DNA of 64,000 nt from Ecdyonurus torrentis (taxonomy: Eukaryota; Arthropoda; Insecta; Ephemeroptera; Heptageniidae): contig OX439130.1 in NCBI GenBank assembly GCA_949318235.1, forward strand, positions 40,873,260 to 40,937,259, in the 5' to 3' direction. Positions within the stretch are counted from its first letter, which is position 1. Every line of letters starts with the position of its first letter. The notes under the pieces were generated by a model, which was not told the DNA's origin, did no database searches, and was given only the letters and a program-made list of their open reading frames with translations. Shown here piece after piece: positions 1-10,227 of the stretch. A program made the translations under genes and the position numbers.

Positions 1-320
1 CTACACATTTGCAGTACCTATAGAAACAGAAGCAAAATGTGATCAAAATTGCTTAAAGTTGGCTTCAAAAATGTTACTTCTTTATTAGTCATTATGCAAT
101 ATTTTTTTTATAAACATTATTATAGAGAAAATGCTTATTCCGAAAAAAAAAATGATAAGGTTCTGAAGTTTATACAGTAAATTAAAAAAAAAGTGTTAGT
201 TTCCTTTGACATATAAATATTATTTTATTGTTACAATAAATCATTAAAAACATTATTATTGGTCATATTTTATAGAAGAACATTAACACAGTCACATTGA
301 TAATAAATTTTATATTATAG

Positions 321-1275
321 ATCGACACTGGAGGCTGCAATATTAAACACATTGCTGCAGGATGGGAACACACGTTAGCTCTCACAGCAGATGGCATTTT
401 GCTGGGTTGGGGTAACAACAGCCACGGACAGCTGGGTTTACAGGTAAGGTACCACATAAACATACACAAATTAGTGGGTGATTATTTTTTATTACAACAG
501 GACGGTGACTCAAAGGGTCAGCCAGTTGAGGTAGCAAGAGGAGTTCTTCATATGGCAGCTGGGCTTCGACATTCAGCTTGGGTCACCGACGAGGGCAGAC
601 TGAGGATATGTGGTGCTCTGAGAAACATACAAACAGGTGAATATTAGCTTTCAAACAATGAGAAGAAACTAATTAGGTTTTCCATGTTATGTGTAAGAAC
701 AATTATAAATAGAGAGCAGTGCAAAAATCTTTGTAGATAGCTTATAAAATTATCACGTAGAGATAAGTGTACATTCAGTATTCTTGTTAATTTACAATTT
801 TTTAATTGAATTTGTATTATTAATAAAAACAAATCCATATATTTATAGCTAAAGTATTTAAAAAAAAACATAAGTGTTATTTTGTTAATTGCTATTAATG
901 TGATTAATATTGTAACTTTGATGGAGCCTGTAATGCTATGAATTTACATTTCAGATCTACCAGAGTGCCTAAAATGTATCAAAGTAGCTTGCGGACAGCG
1001 TCATGTACTTGCTTTAGTTACTGCAGAGGGGGATGAGGAGGGACAAGTTTGGTCAGTTGGAGATAATCGGCATAAACAATTGGGCATTGATAATGTCACA
1101 TCTGTGCAAAACATGGACGTAGCTCAATGTGTATCTGAACAGAGGTTCAGCCATCTTAGTTCAGGCTGGTCACATGCAGCAGCTATTACAGGTAAAATTT
1201 CAGTATAAGATCACACCTATATTTATAAACCAGAGAACCATTCTCATTTCACAAGACTTGTGTGAATGTGAATAT

Positions 1276-1309
<34 letters not shown>

Positions 1310-2060
1310 TTTTTCCAGTAAAGAAATCTTAGATTCACAACTATCAAAATTCAAAATACATGATGTTTCTAAAATAGTTCAGCTTAAGCTACCATTCTGT
1401 CAATACTTAGAACATAACTTTAAAAAACAACTAAAAACATAAATTACTAGACACATTTCATTTTTTTAAATTTCATTAAATAAAAATATCTATTATGTTT
1501 GCAGGAGACGGGCAAGTTGTATGCTGGGGTAGAAGTATATATGGACAGCTTGGAATTCCTCCCTCCGAACAAATGATTCCTCAGCCAGTTATGTGGCCCC
1601 TCAACTCAACAGATAAGATGAGCAGAGCTGTGCAACTTGCCGTTGGTTCAGAGCATACATTGGTCAGATTTGGTAAGATAAAGCTTGGACCTCAGTCCTC
1701 TGATCAATTATTTTTATTATTCATCTAGTTTCTTTTTTCAATTTTTTTGCCCCCCCCCCCCCCCCTCCTCCCCGATCCTTGTTCTGTTTTGGTTTCATGT
1801 TTTGTTTCCCTCTTAGCTTTGTTTTATATTGTTTATTGCATATCATCCATTATTTTATTTTTTGCATCTGAAAAGCTCTTTAACATTAATCTAACACAAT
1901 TTATTTTGTTTTAGGGTCTGGAAAAGTTGTGTCTTGTGGTTGGAATGAGCATGGCAATTGTGGTGATGGAGATACCAAGGATCTCTACACACCAACACAA
2001 ATTCTACAAGGATGCAAGCTTATAGGATGTGGGGCTGCCCATTGCTTTGCTGTTGTTTAA
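321..2060 (+). CDS. SERGEF: SERGEF-like RCC1-repeat protein, 3' five exons (5' end outside window)
   Basis: Five exons join in frame: 321-443, 501-636, 955-1191, 1505-1672 and 1915-2060, each with AG acceptor and GT donor, ending at TAA 2058-2060. They give 269 C-terminal residues. The product shows successive RCC1 beta-propeller blades, each with the glycine-rich signature: AAGWEHTLALTADG then WGNNSHGQLG in the first exon, AAGLRHSAWVTDEG in the second, ACGQRHVLAL and SSGWSHAAAIT in the third, CWGRSIYGQLG and VGSEHTLVRFG in the fourth, and SCGWNEHGNCGDG with CGAAHCFAVV at the end. The order and the closing WNEHGNCGDG blade fit SERGEF (DelGEF) better than RCC1 itself; the known human protein is about 460 residues, so roughly 60% is here. 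SERGEF is described as a secretion-regulating exchange-factor-like protein. The upstream blades and start codon lie before base 1. Introns are short (57, 318, 313, 242 bp). The gene converges on the RPUSD1-like gene. A stray copy of the exon-4 acceptor lies at 9390-9425. Confidence 0.9.
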
Positions 2061-2508
2061 TGTCTAATGGTATATTATATTGTACATACACACAATGACC
2101 CTTACCTTTTGCAATGTAATTTTTCTAAGCATATAACATATTAAATGTTTTATTTAATTTATCAAATATTAAAATGAAATATAAAAGAAATTTTTTCAAA
2201 TTGTTGTATTCTTTTGTTTTTTCCCTTCCAAAGGAAAATAGGTTTGCAGCTATTATCATTCATTTTCAAGATAATGGGTTGATAAATAATGAGCAAATTA
2301 TAAAAAAATAATAATAAAACAGAAGCCATAATTCAGTAGATATGAGGATATATGGGACTCAAATTCAACAACATGTTGCTAATAGGGTTTGTAAAAATGA
2401 GGAAACCATGATTTATTTATGTATAAAATATAGTATGTAAAATACATATCATTGTATGTAATATATCATAAAATAAAACAGAAAGAATAAAGGAAACCAG
2501 CAAGCGCC
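2061..2508. other. Convergent 3' intergenic region with poly(A) signals
   Basis: This interval separates the stop codons of two convergent genes. ATTAAA at 2140-2145 is a possible poly(A) signal for SERGEF. TTTATT at 2412-2417 reads AATAAA on the minus strand, about 90 bp after the RPUSD1 stop. I see no further gene in it. Confidence 0.5.
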
Positions 2509-5500
2509 TCATCCAAGTGATGTCTGTTCCATACTTCGGTAAAAATCGTACAAGCACAGAGATGATAAAACATTGGTAGCTGTTGGGAAAATATTCAGCA
2601 ATCCTAAACTTTTTTGGAATTATTGTGCTGACTATTTGCTAGTTTCATCTATCCTATCCTATTAAATTTTACCATATTCCATAATATATTATTATTATTT
2701 TATTTATTAAACACCACTTATACATAATATATAAGTCTACATTTTTGCATATTGACTTAATGATAGGGTCCGAGATGGACAATGAAGTAAGTGGTACCTA
2801 GTACATAGGCCACTACATAACAAACATACACATTTATCATTACACTCGTGATATTCTTTAATCTGACAGATTACATGGTGGAAACCATGCACCGCATAAC
2901 GGGTATATTAAAGCAATATAATATTAAAGCAATCATGGTTGATACTGTATTACTGTTATCATGTTGAAAGGATACTGTTTTATGAAATGTTTTATACATA
3001 GTAAGAATCCTTACCACTGCCAGGAATATCATGATCAAGGAGTCCAAAAGTATTGGCATCCAATTTGTTAACCACGTCCAAAGTCTTCCAATTAGCAACA
3101 TGAATAAATGGATCCTTAGTTTGGATGTCCAAATGTTCCAGCGAATTGGGAAGAATCAGTCTGAAATTTTATTTTAAAAATAAGCATATTAATTTTCTTA
3201 CAACATAAAAACTAAAATATATAATTAAGAAGATGTGAAGGCGGAAAATAAAACAGTACAGTTAGGTATGATAAATTTGAAAGAAACAGATACGAGAAAC
3301 AAGCAACAAGCAAGGGAAGTAGCACAGAGAAAAGTGTCCCATAGTTAGGAGACATGGTTTTGCCTATCCTTTTCTTTCAAATTTATCATAAATACTTTGG
3401 CCGAAATATGACACATAGTGCATCGTATGCACGGGTATGAACTATATATAGCAGCTTGTAAAAGCAAATAGATATTAGTTAATTAATTAGAGGGTTTTTT
3501 GGCTTACAAAAGCAAATTAATTAGCAAAAACGTCATATTTTGGTGTGACGTTTTTGCTAATTAATTTGCTTTTGTAAGCCAAAAAACCCTCTAATTAATT
3601 AACTAATCTCTATTTGCTTTTACGAGCTGCTATATATAGTTCATACCCGTGCATACTAGTGCTGTCGAAAAAAATCCGGATTTTGAAATCCGGATAAAAA
3701 ATTATCCGTTATCCGAATTTCTATCCGGATCACAATCCGGATCATGCAATCCGGAAAATTTGATCCGGATCGTGATCCGGATAATTTTGATCCGGATCGT
3801 GATCCGGATCTAAATCCGGATAATTTTGATCCGGATCGCAATCCGGATAATTTTGATCCGGATCATATTCGGATAATATTTATCCGGATAATACGATCGA
3901 GATCGTGATCCGGTTAATTTTTTCCACATTAATGACCCAGATCACGATTTCATATAATTACGATAAATATTAAGCGTAATTGTAAATCTCGCGTCGGATA
4001 TGTAAGGAATAGCATGAATTTAAATACAAATTATGAATATAAGTACTAATTTATATAATTAAAATTCATATAAAAATTACCTGTTATACGTTAGGGTATT
4101 TTACAGGCTATAATAAAACTAATCTTCTGATTGATGCTGTAAAAAAATCCGGATTTCGAAATCCGGATAAAAAATTATCCGTTATCCGATTTTCTATCCG
4201 GATCACGATCCGGATAATTTGATCTGGATAGTGATCCGGATTTAAAACGGATCAGTGAATCCGGATAAATTTTTGTCCTTGAAATCCGGATCCATCGATC
4301 CGGATAGCTTTTTATCCGAAATCCGGATTTTAATTTTATCCGGATTTCGACAGCACTAGTGCATACGATGCACTATGTGTCATATTTCGGCCTGGGTTTG
4401 AATATTTTTCTCTCTCTTTTGCCGGGTCCCTGAACTAACAAAGCTCATTATCTCCCATTCCCCAAAAATCTTTTACCTCTCTTTTTTATCTTTTTTATGT
4501 GTTTCTATCTATCTTTTAATTATCAACCTATCGCAAAGTCGATTTTTTTTCCTAATTATATTTTTATCATAAATACTGTATTTAATTGTTTATTTTCAGT
4601 ATACTGTATTATGTTTAGTATTAAACTCAAGGAAAATTAAATTTTTATTTTATTTTCCTGTGCATTAAGCTTGTATCTACTTTATTGGTTCAGTAGACAA
4701 TACATGTTTAAAGTTTATCAAAAACACGTCTGCCAGTAATTGAGTTCTGCTGTTCTTAATTATAGACTATGATTATTGTTGATTTATTTATTAGTTTATA
4801 TATTATTATGCTACAGCTAACACAATAGTTTTTACCTCAAGGCATGTAGGAAGGTGCGGGGTGGCGTGACATCTTTGCGTTGACTATATGTAAAATCTCC
4901 AACAATGGTGTGACCAATGTGGGAGAGATGAACTCGTAGTTGATGTCTCCTTCCGGTCAGTGGCCGTAATAGAACCTGGATAAATCATTTATCTGATTTG
5001 ATTTTACAAATAAGAGACTGGATTGGGATTTTATACCAAAACTTTCAATGTATGAATCTGATAATGTTTCTGAGAAGACATTATTCATCAGAAATTCTGT
5101 AAACATTTTGGTGGCATGAAAAGAATTTTCAAAAAATTCCCTTATGGCAATTATTTTTAGTTTCCTTGGAGCATATAAACTGCATAGAAAAGAAATATAA
5201 TGTAGTAATAAAATAGAGGATTCAATTAAAAGTGAGACAACAAATGTTAATAATAATAATTTGTTAATTTTTATATACCTTAGTTGCTGGATAACCTTGG
5301 TACAGTCCTCTCTGAAGAACAAGTAATCGTGTGTGTGCTGTCCGAGGGTGGGTGCAGTTAGGATGCGTTTCAACACACATCCGTTTAGAAGCTGTTTTTT
5401 CTTCAGAGTCTTCTCCTGCAAAATGAAAATAAAGAACTTGAAGACAATAGGGGTCGGAGCATTGGGGAAGTTGGAAGTTTTTATATTTTTTATATAACAC

Positions 5501-7275
5501 CATTTTAGAAACTCAAGAAAAAAAATCAACATTGGAATACTTGACTAACAAAATAGATTTGATACAAAAACATCAATAAATTGGGGCAAAAAGAAAAAAA
5601 AAAAAAAAAAAAACTTAGGTGGTATTAGCCGACCGGAAATACAATGACTTTTTAGAGAAATTGATTTCTAACCCAGGTTGATAAATAATTAATAAGTCTA
5701 AGGTTAGAAATCAATTTCTCTCACTCATTTTCTCTGATAAAAGGCATCCCTAGTCAGCTAATGCTCACTTTCCTTTCCTGACGAGACGTAAGAGCAACAA
5801 TTTGCTGCATTGTTAAGTTAATGTAAGCTGTGCAAGATTATTATTAATATTATTATTTTATTATTATTATTTTTTATGCATAGAAACATACAGGGGTAGA
5901 TCCAGCCCAAAATTTTGAAGGGAGCGAGTTCCTATACTGCAATGTTAATCTTGAGGGGCCGCGGGTGTGGTGGGTGGTAATACCTGTAATGTAATAATTT
6001 TTCCAGTGGATGCTCACTTCCCATAGAGGACGTTACACGTTTAAAAAGTTAGTTCGGTTGCACCACCACTTCATTGGCAGCACCGTCGAATAGTATGTTG
6101 ACGTCATTCATGACGTCACAACAGCTCGATGTGACGTCAGCTGGGGGTTCAAGCCACACATTCGACGGTGCTGCTCTTTGAGTGGTGGTGCAACGAACTA
6201 ACTTTTTTTGATTCACAAACGTGTAACGTCCTCTATGGGAAGTGAGCATCCACTGAATTTTTCTATCAACCTCCTTTTTTTTTTTTTTTTTTTTTATGTG
6301 AGGCACATAAGATTTTTATCTTATAACTGCAACAGTTATTGTTATTTGTGAAATCTTCTAAACATACTAGAAAAGAACTAAAGCCTATAGGACAGTCGTC
6401 CTTCTTATCCCTTTTCTTATTGCAGCGATAAGAGTTTGGACTGTGCTAACTTTATGGACGCTATCCCAGGGGCGGAGCCTAAAGTGCGATACATAAGAAA
6501 CGACCGCTGTCTTGAGCTTAAAGGATATGAGTCTCCTTTTGATAAAGAAAAATTAATTTCTATCAGCAGAAAGTACCGCGGACAAAAGGCCCAAGGATAA
6601 AATACCCAGCCTGTGGGCACAGAGCGTATATTGGCAAGCTGCACACAGGTAGGGTCTTTTACCCTAGGGCCTTTTGTCTGCGGGCCTTCTGTCTGAATAC
6701 AAAGAAAAATAAATATATGTATACTACACACTATAAGTATAAATATACCTACCCACTGCATAAAAAATACTAAGCTGATTCAAAGAGATCCATCCTCGTA
6801 CAAAAGCAACATAATATTTTTGAGCTTCTCTGCTGATGAATGCTTCTCCTGCTACTTTGGCTGCACGACGATGAAGTGCAATGCATACTACTCCACTGGT
6901 TACAAAATCAAGACGATGAACGAAGTGGAAATTGTGAACCAACTGAGCACTGGCTTTTGACGGACAGTAGTTTAAAAGTTGAGTTTGTAGAGTCTCCTGA
7001 AAAAAATAGAATTTTAAATTCTGTATCTAATAATATTTACTTGTTAGTATTAAAAACTAACACTAGCAAAACATTTTTTTTTAACTTTTTACCTTAATAT
7101 CCGAGTTGTTTGTGTTAATTAGCAAATCTTCATTTTTATTTACTACTAAAAAGTTTTCACTGTGGTGCAAAACACACAACTTAGAACGGTTCTTTTTTCG
7201 AAACAACTTCGACGCAGAAGTATATATTTTGTGTGATAAAATAAAAATTAAAATATAAGCAATATCACTTTCCAT
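2509..7275 (-). CDS. RPUSD1: RluA-family RNA pseudouridine synthase, RPUSD1-like, six exons
   Basis: On the minus strand the exons are 7275-7093, 6996-6753, 5415-5279, 4975-4836, 3160-3015 and 2579-2509. All have GT-AG boundaries and the phases fit, giving 306 residues and a TGA at 2511-2509, close to the length of human RPUSD1 (312). The family converts uridine to pseudouridine in RNA. Visible marks: ENFLVVNKNEDLLINT in exon 1; the catalytic HRLD motif (His88-Asp91) followed by FVTSGVVCIAL in exon 2; a variable linker then LLVLQRGLYQGYPATKV in exon 3; RPLTGRRHQLRVH and GHTIVGDFTY in exon 4; DPFIHV in exon 5. The last exon adds a weakly conserved tail. The start at 7275 is the first Met before the conserved core; residues 1-30 are partly hydrophobic and could be targeting sequence, though the true start is less certain than the core. 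Introns 2 to 4 hold transposons. The gene is divergent from the small membrane protein gene. Confidence 0.9.
3268..3389. repeat. Short inverted repeat (16-bp stem)
   Basis: ATGATAAATTTGAAAG at 3268-3283 is repeated in reverse complement at 3374-3389, leaving about 90 bp between. It directly precedes the palindromic element at 3399 and may be the remnant of another small transposon. It lies in RPUSD1 intron 4. Confidence 0.6.
3399..4392. mobile_element. Palindromic MITE interrupted by a hAT-type insertion
   Basis: Leaving out the insertion at 3657-4358, this is an almost perfect palindrome of about 285 bp. It begins GGCCGAAATATGACACATAG and ends with the reverse complement at 4373-4392. The left arm runs to about 3538 and the loop is centred near 3545. 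No coding capacity is seen. I find no clear target-site duplication, so its superfamily is unknown. It sits in RPUSD1 intron 4. Confidence 0.8.
3657..4358. mobile_element. Non-autonomous hAT-type element rich in ATCCGGAT motifs
   Basis: Terminal inverted repeats TAGTGCTGTCGAAA and TTTCGACAGCACTA bound a 702-bp segment. It is flanked by an exact 8-bp duplication GTGCATAC at 3649-3656 and 4359-4366, the hAT hallmark. It interrupts the palindromic MITE. Two internal blocks (about 3668-3912 and 4140-4350) carry about 25 CCGG cores, mostly within the palindrome ATCCGGAT. The second block opens as a direct copy of the first. A short open frame on the minus strand (3656-3841) is a translation of the repeat and not a gene. 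Confidence 0.88.
5654..5721. repeat. Perfect 20-bp inverted repeat
   Basis: AGAGAAATTGATTTCTAACC at 5654-5673 recurs in reverse complement at 5702-5721 with a 28-bp loop. It probably belongs to a small degenerate MITE in RPUSD1 intron 2 (between exons 3 and 2). Confidence 0.7.
6004..6255. mobile_element. hAT-type MITE, 252 bp, nearly full palindrome
   Basis: Terminal inverted repeats CAGTGGATGCTCACTTCCCA and its reverse complement bound the element, and the arms pair almost to the centre. An exact 8-bp duplication AATTTTTC flanks it (5996-6003 and 6256-6263). The centre holds TGACGTCA motifs at 6111-6118 and 6132-6139. It lies in RPUSD1 intron 2. Confidence 0.9.
6426..6600 (+). other. Exon-like open frame of unknown origin, antisense in RPUSD1 intron
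   Basis: A long pyrimidine tract ends in TTATTGCAG at 6425. It is followed by an open frame from 6427 to the TAA at 6598-6600, about 57 codons. The frame has protein-like composition, including CANFMDAIPGAEPKVRY and RCLELKGYESPFDKEKL. From 6567 the frame runs into the short inverted-repeat element at 6567-6695, which supplies the stop. AATAAA follows near 6706. I do not recognise the family. It may be a terminal exon of an antisense nested gene, a relic exon cut by the insertion, or part of an old transposon. Confidence 0.35.
6567..6695. repeat. Small palindromic MITE-like element
   Basis: The left end CAGAAAGTACCGCGGACAAA continues into AGGCCC and pairs with the right end, which reads GGGCCTTTTGTCTG at 6667-6680 and ends CTTCTGTCTG at 6695. 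The element is about 129 bp and has no coding capacity. I see no clean target-site duplication. Confidence 0.6.
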
Positions 7276-7494
7276 TGAATGCAGTAGATATTTCCAAAAT
7301 TAATTAATTTAAACAGCAAAAGACTTCTGATGACCCATATTTTCTAAAAAATCAAATTTTTGAGCAGTTTTTGAGCACAGCTGTTTTTTTCATGTGGTAA
7401 ATTTTTTCGCATCGAAATTACGCTTCCAGCGAAAAAAGGTGAAATTCTTATTTTGTTGTAAAATAAATCATATTCTGATGTCTGATGGAAAATT
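7276..7494. promoter_or_regulatory. Putative bidirectional promoter
   Basis: About 220 bp separate the RPUSD1-like start codon (7275, minus) from the small membrane protein start codon (7495, plus). Both transcription starts should lie here or very close. I see no convincing TATA box; the assignment rests on gene geometry. Confidence 0.55.
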
Positions 7495-7810
7495 ATGCCA
7501 TTAACTAAAGTAGCAAAAGTAGGAATTGGTTGGTAAGTAGTGCTTATTAAACTTAAGATACTGATTATTCCAAAAATGTATCCTAAAATTGCATACTGTT
7601 ACATGCGGATACATACTTTTACGATTTTGTGCGGTGATTTGAACATATTTCTATTCTCCTATATTGCCATGCTTTCGACCAGTTTTCTATACAAGCAACT
7701 TGATTTTGGACTTTAATATTACATTACATTGATTGATAAATCACTCCTTATCCTTATATTATAAATCAATAATTTTTATTCTGCATGAAATGTACATATG
7801 CATACATATC

Positions 7811-7841
<31 letters not shown>

Positions 7842-10172
7842 TGTATGTATGTATGTATGTATGTATGTATGTATGTATGTATGTATGTATGTATGTATGC
7901 AATGTATTAACAAAACATATCCATATAAATCTCTGCTTCAGGGACCATATATGGTGTCAAATATGGTTGGTAAGGTATTTAGATCATCATTTATGATCTT
8001 GATATAATGTATGTATCATATGCCTACATATATATGTGTATGCTACACATTGACGGTGGTCCCGTCCGTAAACTGTTCCACGAGATCACCGTCGTATGTA
8101 AGTATGTATGATACATAGATACATACATACATTGTCATTAGTAGTAGTAGTAGTAGTGGTGTAGTATTAGCAATTTAATGCTATTTTATTTTTCATTATT
8201 GTTCTTATTTGATTTTAATTTAATTTATTGTCTTATTTGTTCTTCCGATCACTACACTTGTTTTCAATTTCTATCTGATTGGCTATTCTATCTAACACTG
8301 ATCTTCTTGCTTAATTAATTTCAAGAGTTCTTTCTTGAAATTCTTCATGTTCAGTTCTTTAACTTCATTCTTTAGTTCATTGTACAGTTTCAATCCATTA
8401 ACAAAAATAGACTTCTGACCTACTTTATTTGACTGGTTGAACATATGAAAGTCCTTAGCTTGTCGTGTATTATATGTGTGTACTTCAAGGTTTTTTTTGT
8501 AAAATTCTTCATAGATATCATCCTTGTTTGTGTTTAAATTATGGATTAAACACAGTACTTTGTATTTAATCTTTCCTGAGACACTCAGCCAATTGAGTCT
8601 TTGTAGCATGTCTTTTTTATGTGTGTACCAGTCACATTTTAGGATAATTCTCATTGCTCTATTTTGAAGTTTTTCCAGCTTATTTATATCCAAAACATTT
8701 GCATTTAGGAAGATAGATGAACAATATTCATAGTGTGGTGCTATAATAGTATTGAAAATAATATTTTTTGTCCATTTTGTTAAGTTGTTTCCAATTCTTG
8801 CCAAATATCCAATTTTTTTAGCAATTTTGGTTGCTGTATATTGAATATGTTCTGTAAAATTTAGTAGATAATCAATTTTTATACCCAAATATTTGACACA
8901 ATCATTAAATTCCAGTTTTACTCCATCTAACATTATTTTTATTTACTTATATTGGTTTAAAATAGCTTCTTTCTTATGTCTCGAGCTAACAATAAGCATG
9001 GCCATTGATTTTGCTGTATTTAGTTTTAACTTGTTGTTACTCAACCATTATATAATATTCAAGGTAATTGTGCATGTGTGTATACCGCTATGGACACAGA
9101 AGTTACAAAGCATATTGCATATAATGGAAAAATGGTAAATGTAGCAACATAGCCACAGAGATAACACAAGTCAAAGTAGAAAGTGAGTGCTGTGGGTGGA
9201 AAAAAACGTGGAAATGTTGCCTTTTACTTCCTTTGTTTGTATGTAACTTTGTATGTCCATATCAGTACATGATAAGCATTTAATGTCTTAGTAACTGTTG
9301 TATCAAAATTAACACACCTGCTATGGTAACTATGCATGTAGTACATACCGGTCATTCTATAGTTATCAGCAGCAATAAAATATATATTATATTGTGTTTG
9401 CAGGAGAAGGGCAAGTGGTATGCTGCATTTTAAAAATACTTTCCACTAATTTTAGAGCATTGCAATTTTAGCATATAAAAATGATTGCATTTATCTGTAT
9501 TTAAGCAAATTTTCAAAGCCCTAAAATGGGTGGGAATTATTTTAAAAATTCATCTGCTGATAATATAGTGGCATGCTGGTAACCAGAATGCAATTACCAT
9601 AATTTAATATTAGTCTCCTTTTAATGTGGGTGGAGGAGCACAGAACAAACCTCTATTTTCCTGTTTACCAGTGTTTAGTTAGTGTTGTACAGCTCTGGCC
9701 ACTAGTTTGAGAATGATTTGTATTGACTAATAAAGGAACAACTGTTTTGATGCTGACTATAAGCGATTTCGCTCACATCCGCTTCCGTTTCGACTTACTG
9801 TGCATGCGCAGTAAGGAAAAACGGAAGCGGATATGACCGAAATCGCCTATAGTCGGCCTCAAAACAGTTGTTCCTTTATCAGTCAATAGGCAATCCGCAA
9901 CCATCCTATGCTATCTTTATGAGAAAACTCTGAGGCCGCTGCTGCCCCATTCTCAAACTAGTGGCCAGAGCTATACATGTGAACCGACAATATATACATT
10001 GTATTAAAATTATTTATCTGATTGCAGGGCTATAATCACTGCAGCTGGAATATCAGGATTCATTCTCTCTAAAAAGTCAGTTGATCATCGTCGCTATGAG
10101 AATATGCAAGCTCGTGAACGTATGAGAAAATCAAATTACGGAGATTACTCAGCTAGTGAACGCAATTTCTAA
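7495..10172 (+). CDS. 60-residue single-pass membrane protein, two exons
   Basis: Exon 1 (7495-7532) encodes MPLTKVAKVGIG plus the first two bases of a Trp codon, then GTAAGT. Exon 2 starts after ATTGCAG at 10028 and supplies the third base, ending with TAA at 10170-10172. The joined frame is 61 codons. Residues about 10-28 (IGWAIITAAGISGFILS) form one membrane helix. The C-terminal tail is highly charged, with RRYENMQARERMRKSN then YGDYSASERNF. This layout resembles short uncharacterised conserved metazoan membrane proteins, perhaps the DUF4748 type, possibly mitochondrial; that is recollection and not shown here. The 2.5-kb intron contains the ATGT array, the LINE fragment, a SERGEF exon fragment and a MITE. 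The gene is divergent from RPUSD1. A likely poly(A) signal AATAAA lies near 10588, beyond another MITE. Confidence 0.75.
7811..7899. repeat. (ATGT)n tetranucleotide microsatellite
   Basis: About 22 near-perfect copies of ATGT lie in the intron of the small membrane protein gene. The apparent repeating peptide it encodes in each frame is an artefact. Confidence 0.97.
8292..9060 (-). mobile_element. 5'-truncated non-LTR retrotransposon (CR1/Jockey-like), RT C-terminal remnant
   Basis: The minus strand from about 9060 to 8292 encodes the C-terminal part of a non-LTR reverse transcriptase polyprotein: WLSNNKLKLNTAKSMAML, then CVKYLGIKID, then a long helical tail with INKLEKLQNRAMRIILKC and NTRQAKDFH. 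These are typical of CR1/Jockey-group ORF2 ends. An in-frame TAA at 8945-8943 separates the upstream part from a 213-codon open stretch ending at 8292. The RT catalytic core and endonuclease are missing, so it is a dead copy. A short (TAG)n tract near 8140-8160 may mark its 3' end. It lies inverted in the intron of the plus-strand small membrane gene. Confidence 0.85.
9390..9425 (+). pseudogene. Duplicated fragment of SERGEF exon 4 acceptor and exon start
   Basis: These 36 bp match 1491-1526 (end of SERGEF intron 4 through codons for GDGQVVCW) with three mismatches, including the TTTGCAG acceptor. Similarity stops abruptly at 9426. It is far too short to work as an exon and is probably the trace of a local duplication. 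Confidence 0.7.
9691..9973. mobile_element. Palindromic MITE, about 283 bp
   Basis: The termini AGCTCTGGCCACTAGTTTGA and its reverse complement bound the element. A second long pairing block (about 9723-9791 with 9818-9886) makes it nearly a complete hairpin centred on TGCATGCGCA. No coding capacity. Target-site duplication unclear. Confidence 0.8.
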
Positions 10173-10227
10173 CATTTGAATTGAAAATAATATAGAATTG
10201 AAAGGTAAACAAACTTCATCGCCTTAC

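Noticed and set aside
2835..2873. Alternative last exon of RPUSD1 giving an immediate stop
   Set aside because: The acceptor is weak; the exon at 2579-2509 has a better acceptor, fitting phase and 23 further codons.
3656..3841. Arg-Ser-Gly-Ser-type repetitive frame on the minus strand
   Set aside because: It reads through the ATCCGGAT array of a MITE; no start context or conservation.
4957..5532. 191-codon minus-strand frame
   Set aside because: It reads RPUSD1 exon 3 in a wrong frame plus intron; the correct frame joins 5415-5279 to its neighbours.
7733..8007. Repeating Met-Tyr-Val-Cys peptide frames
   Set aside because: Translation of the (ATGT)n microsatellite in an intron.
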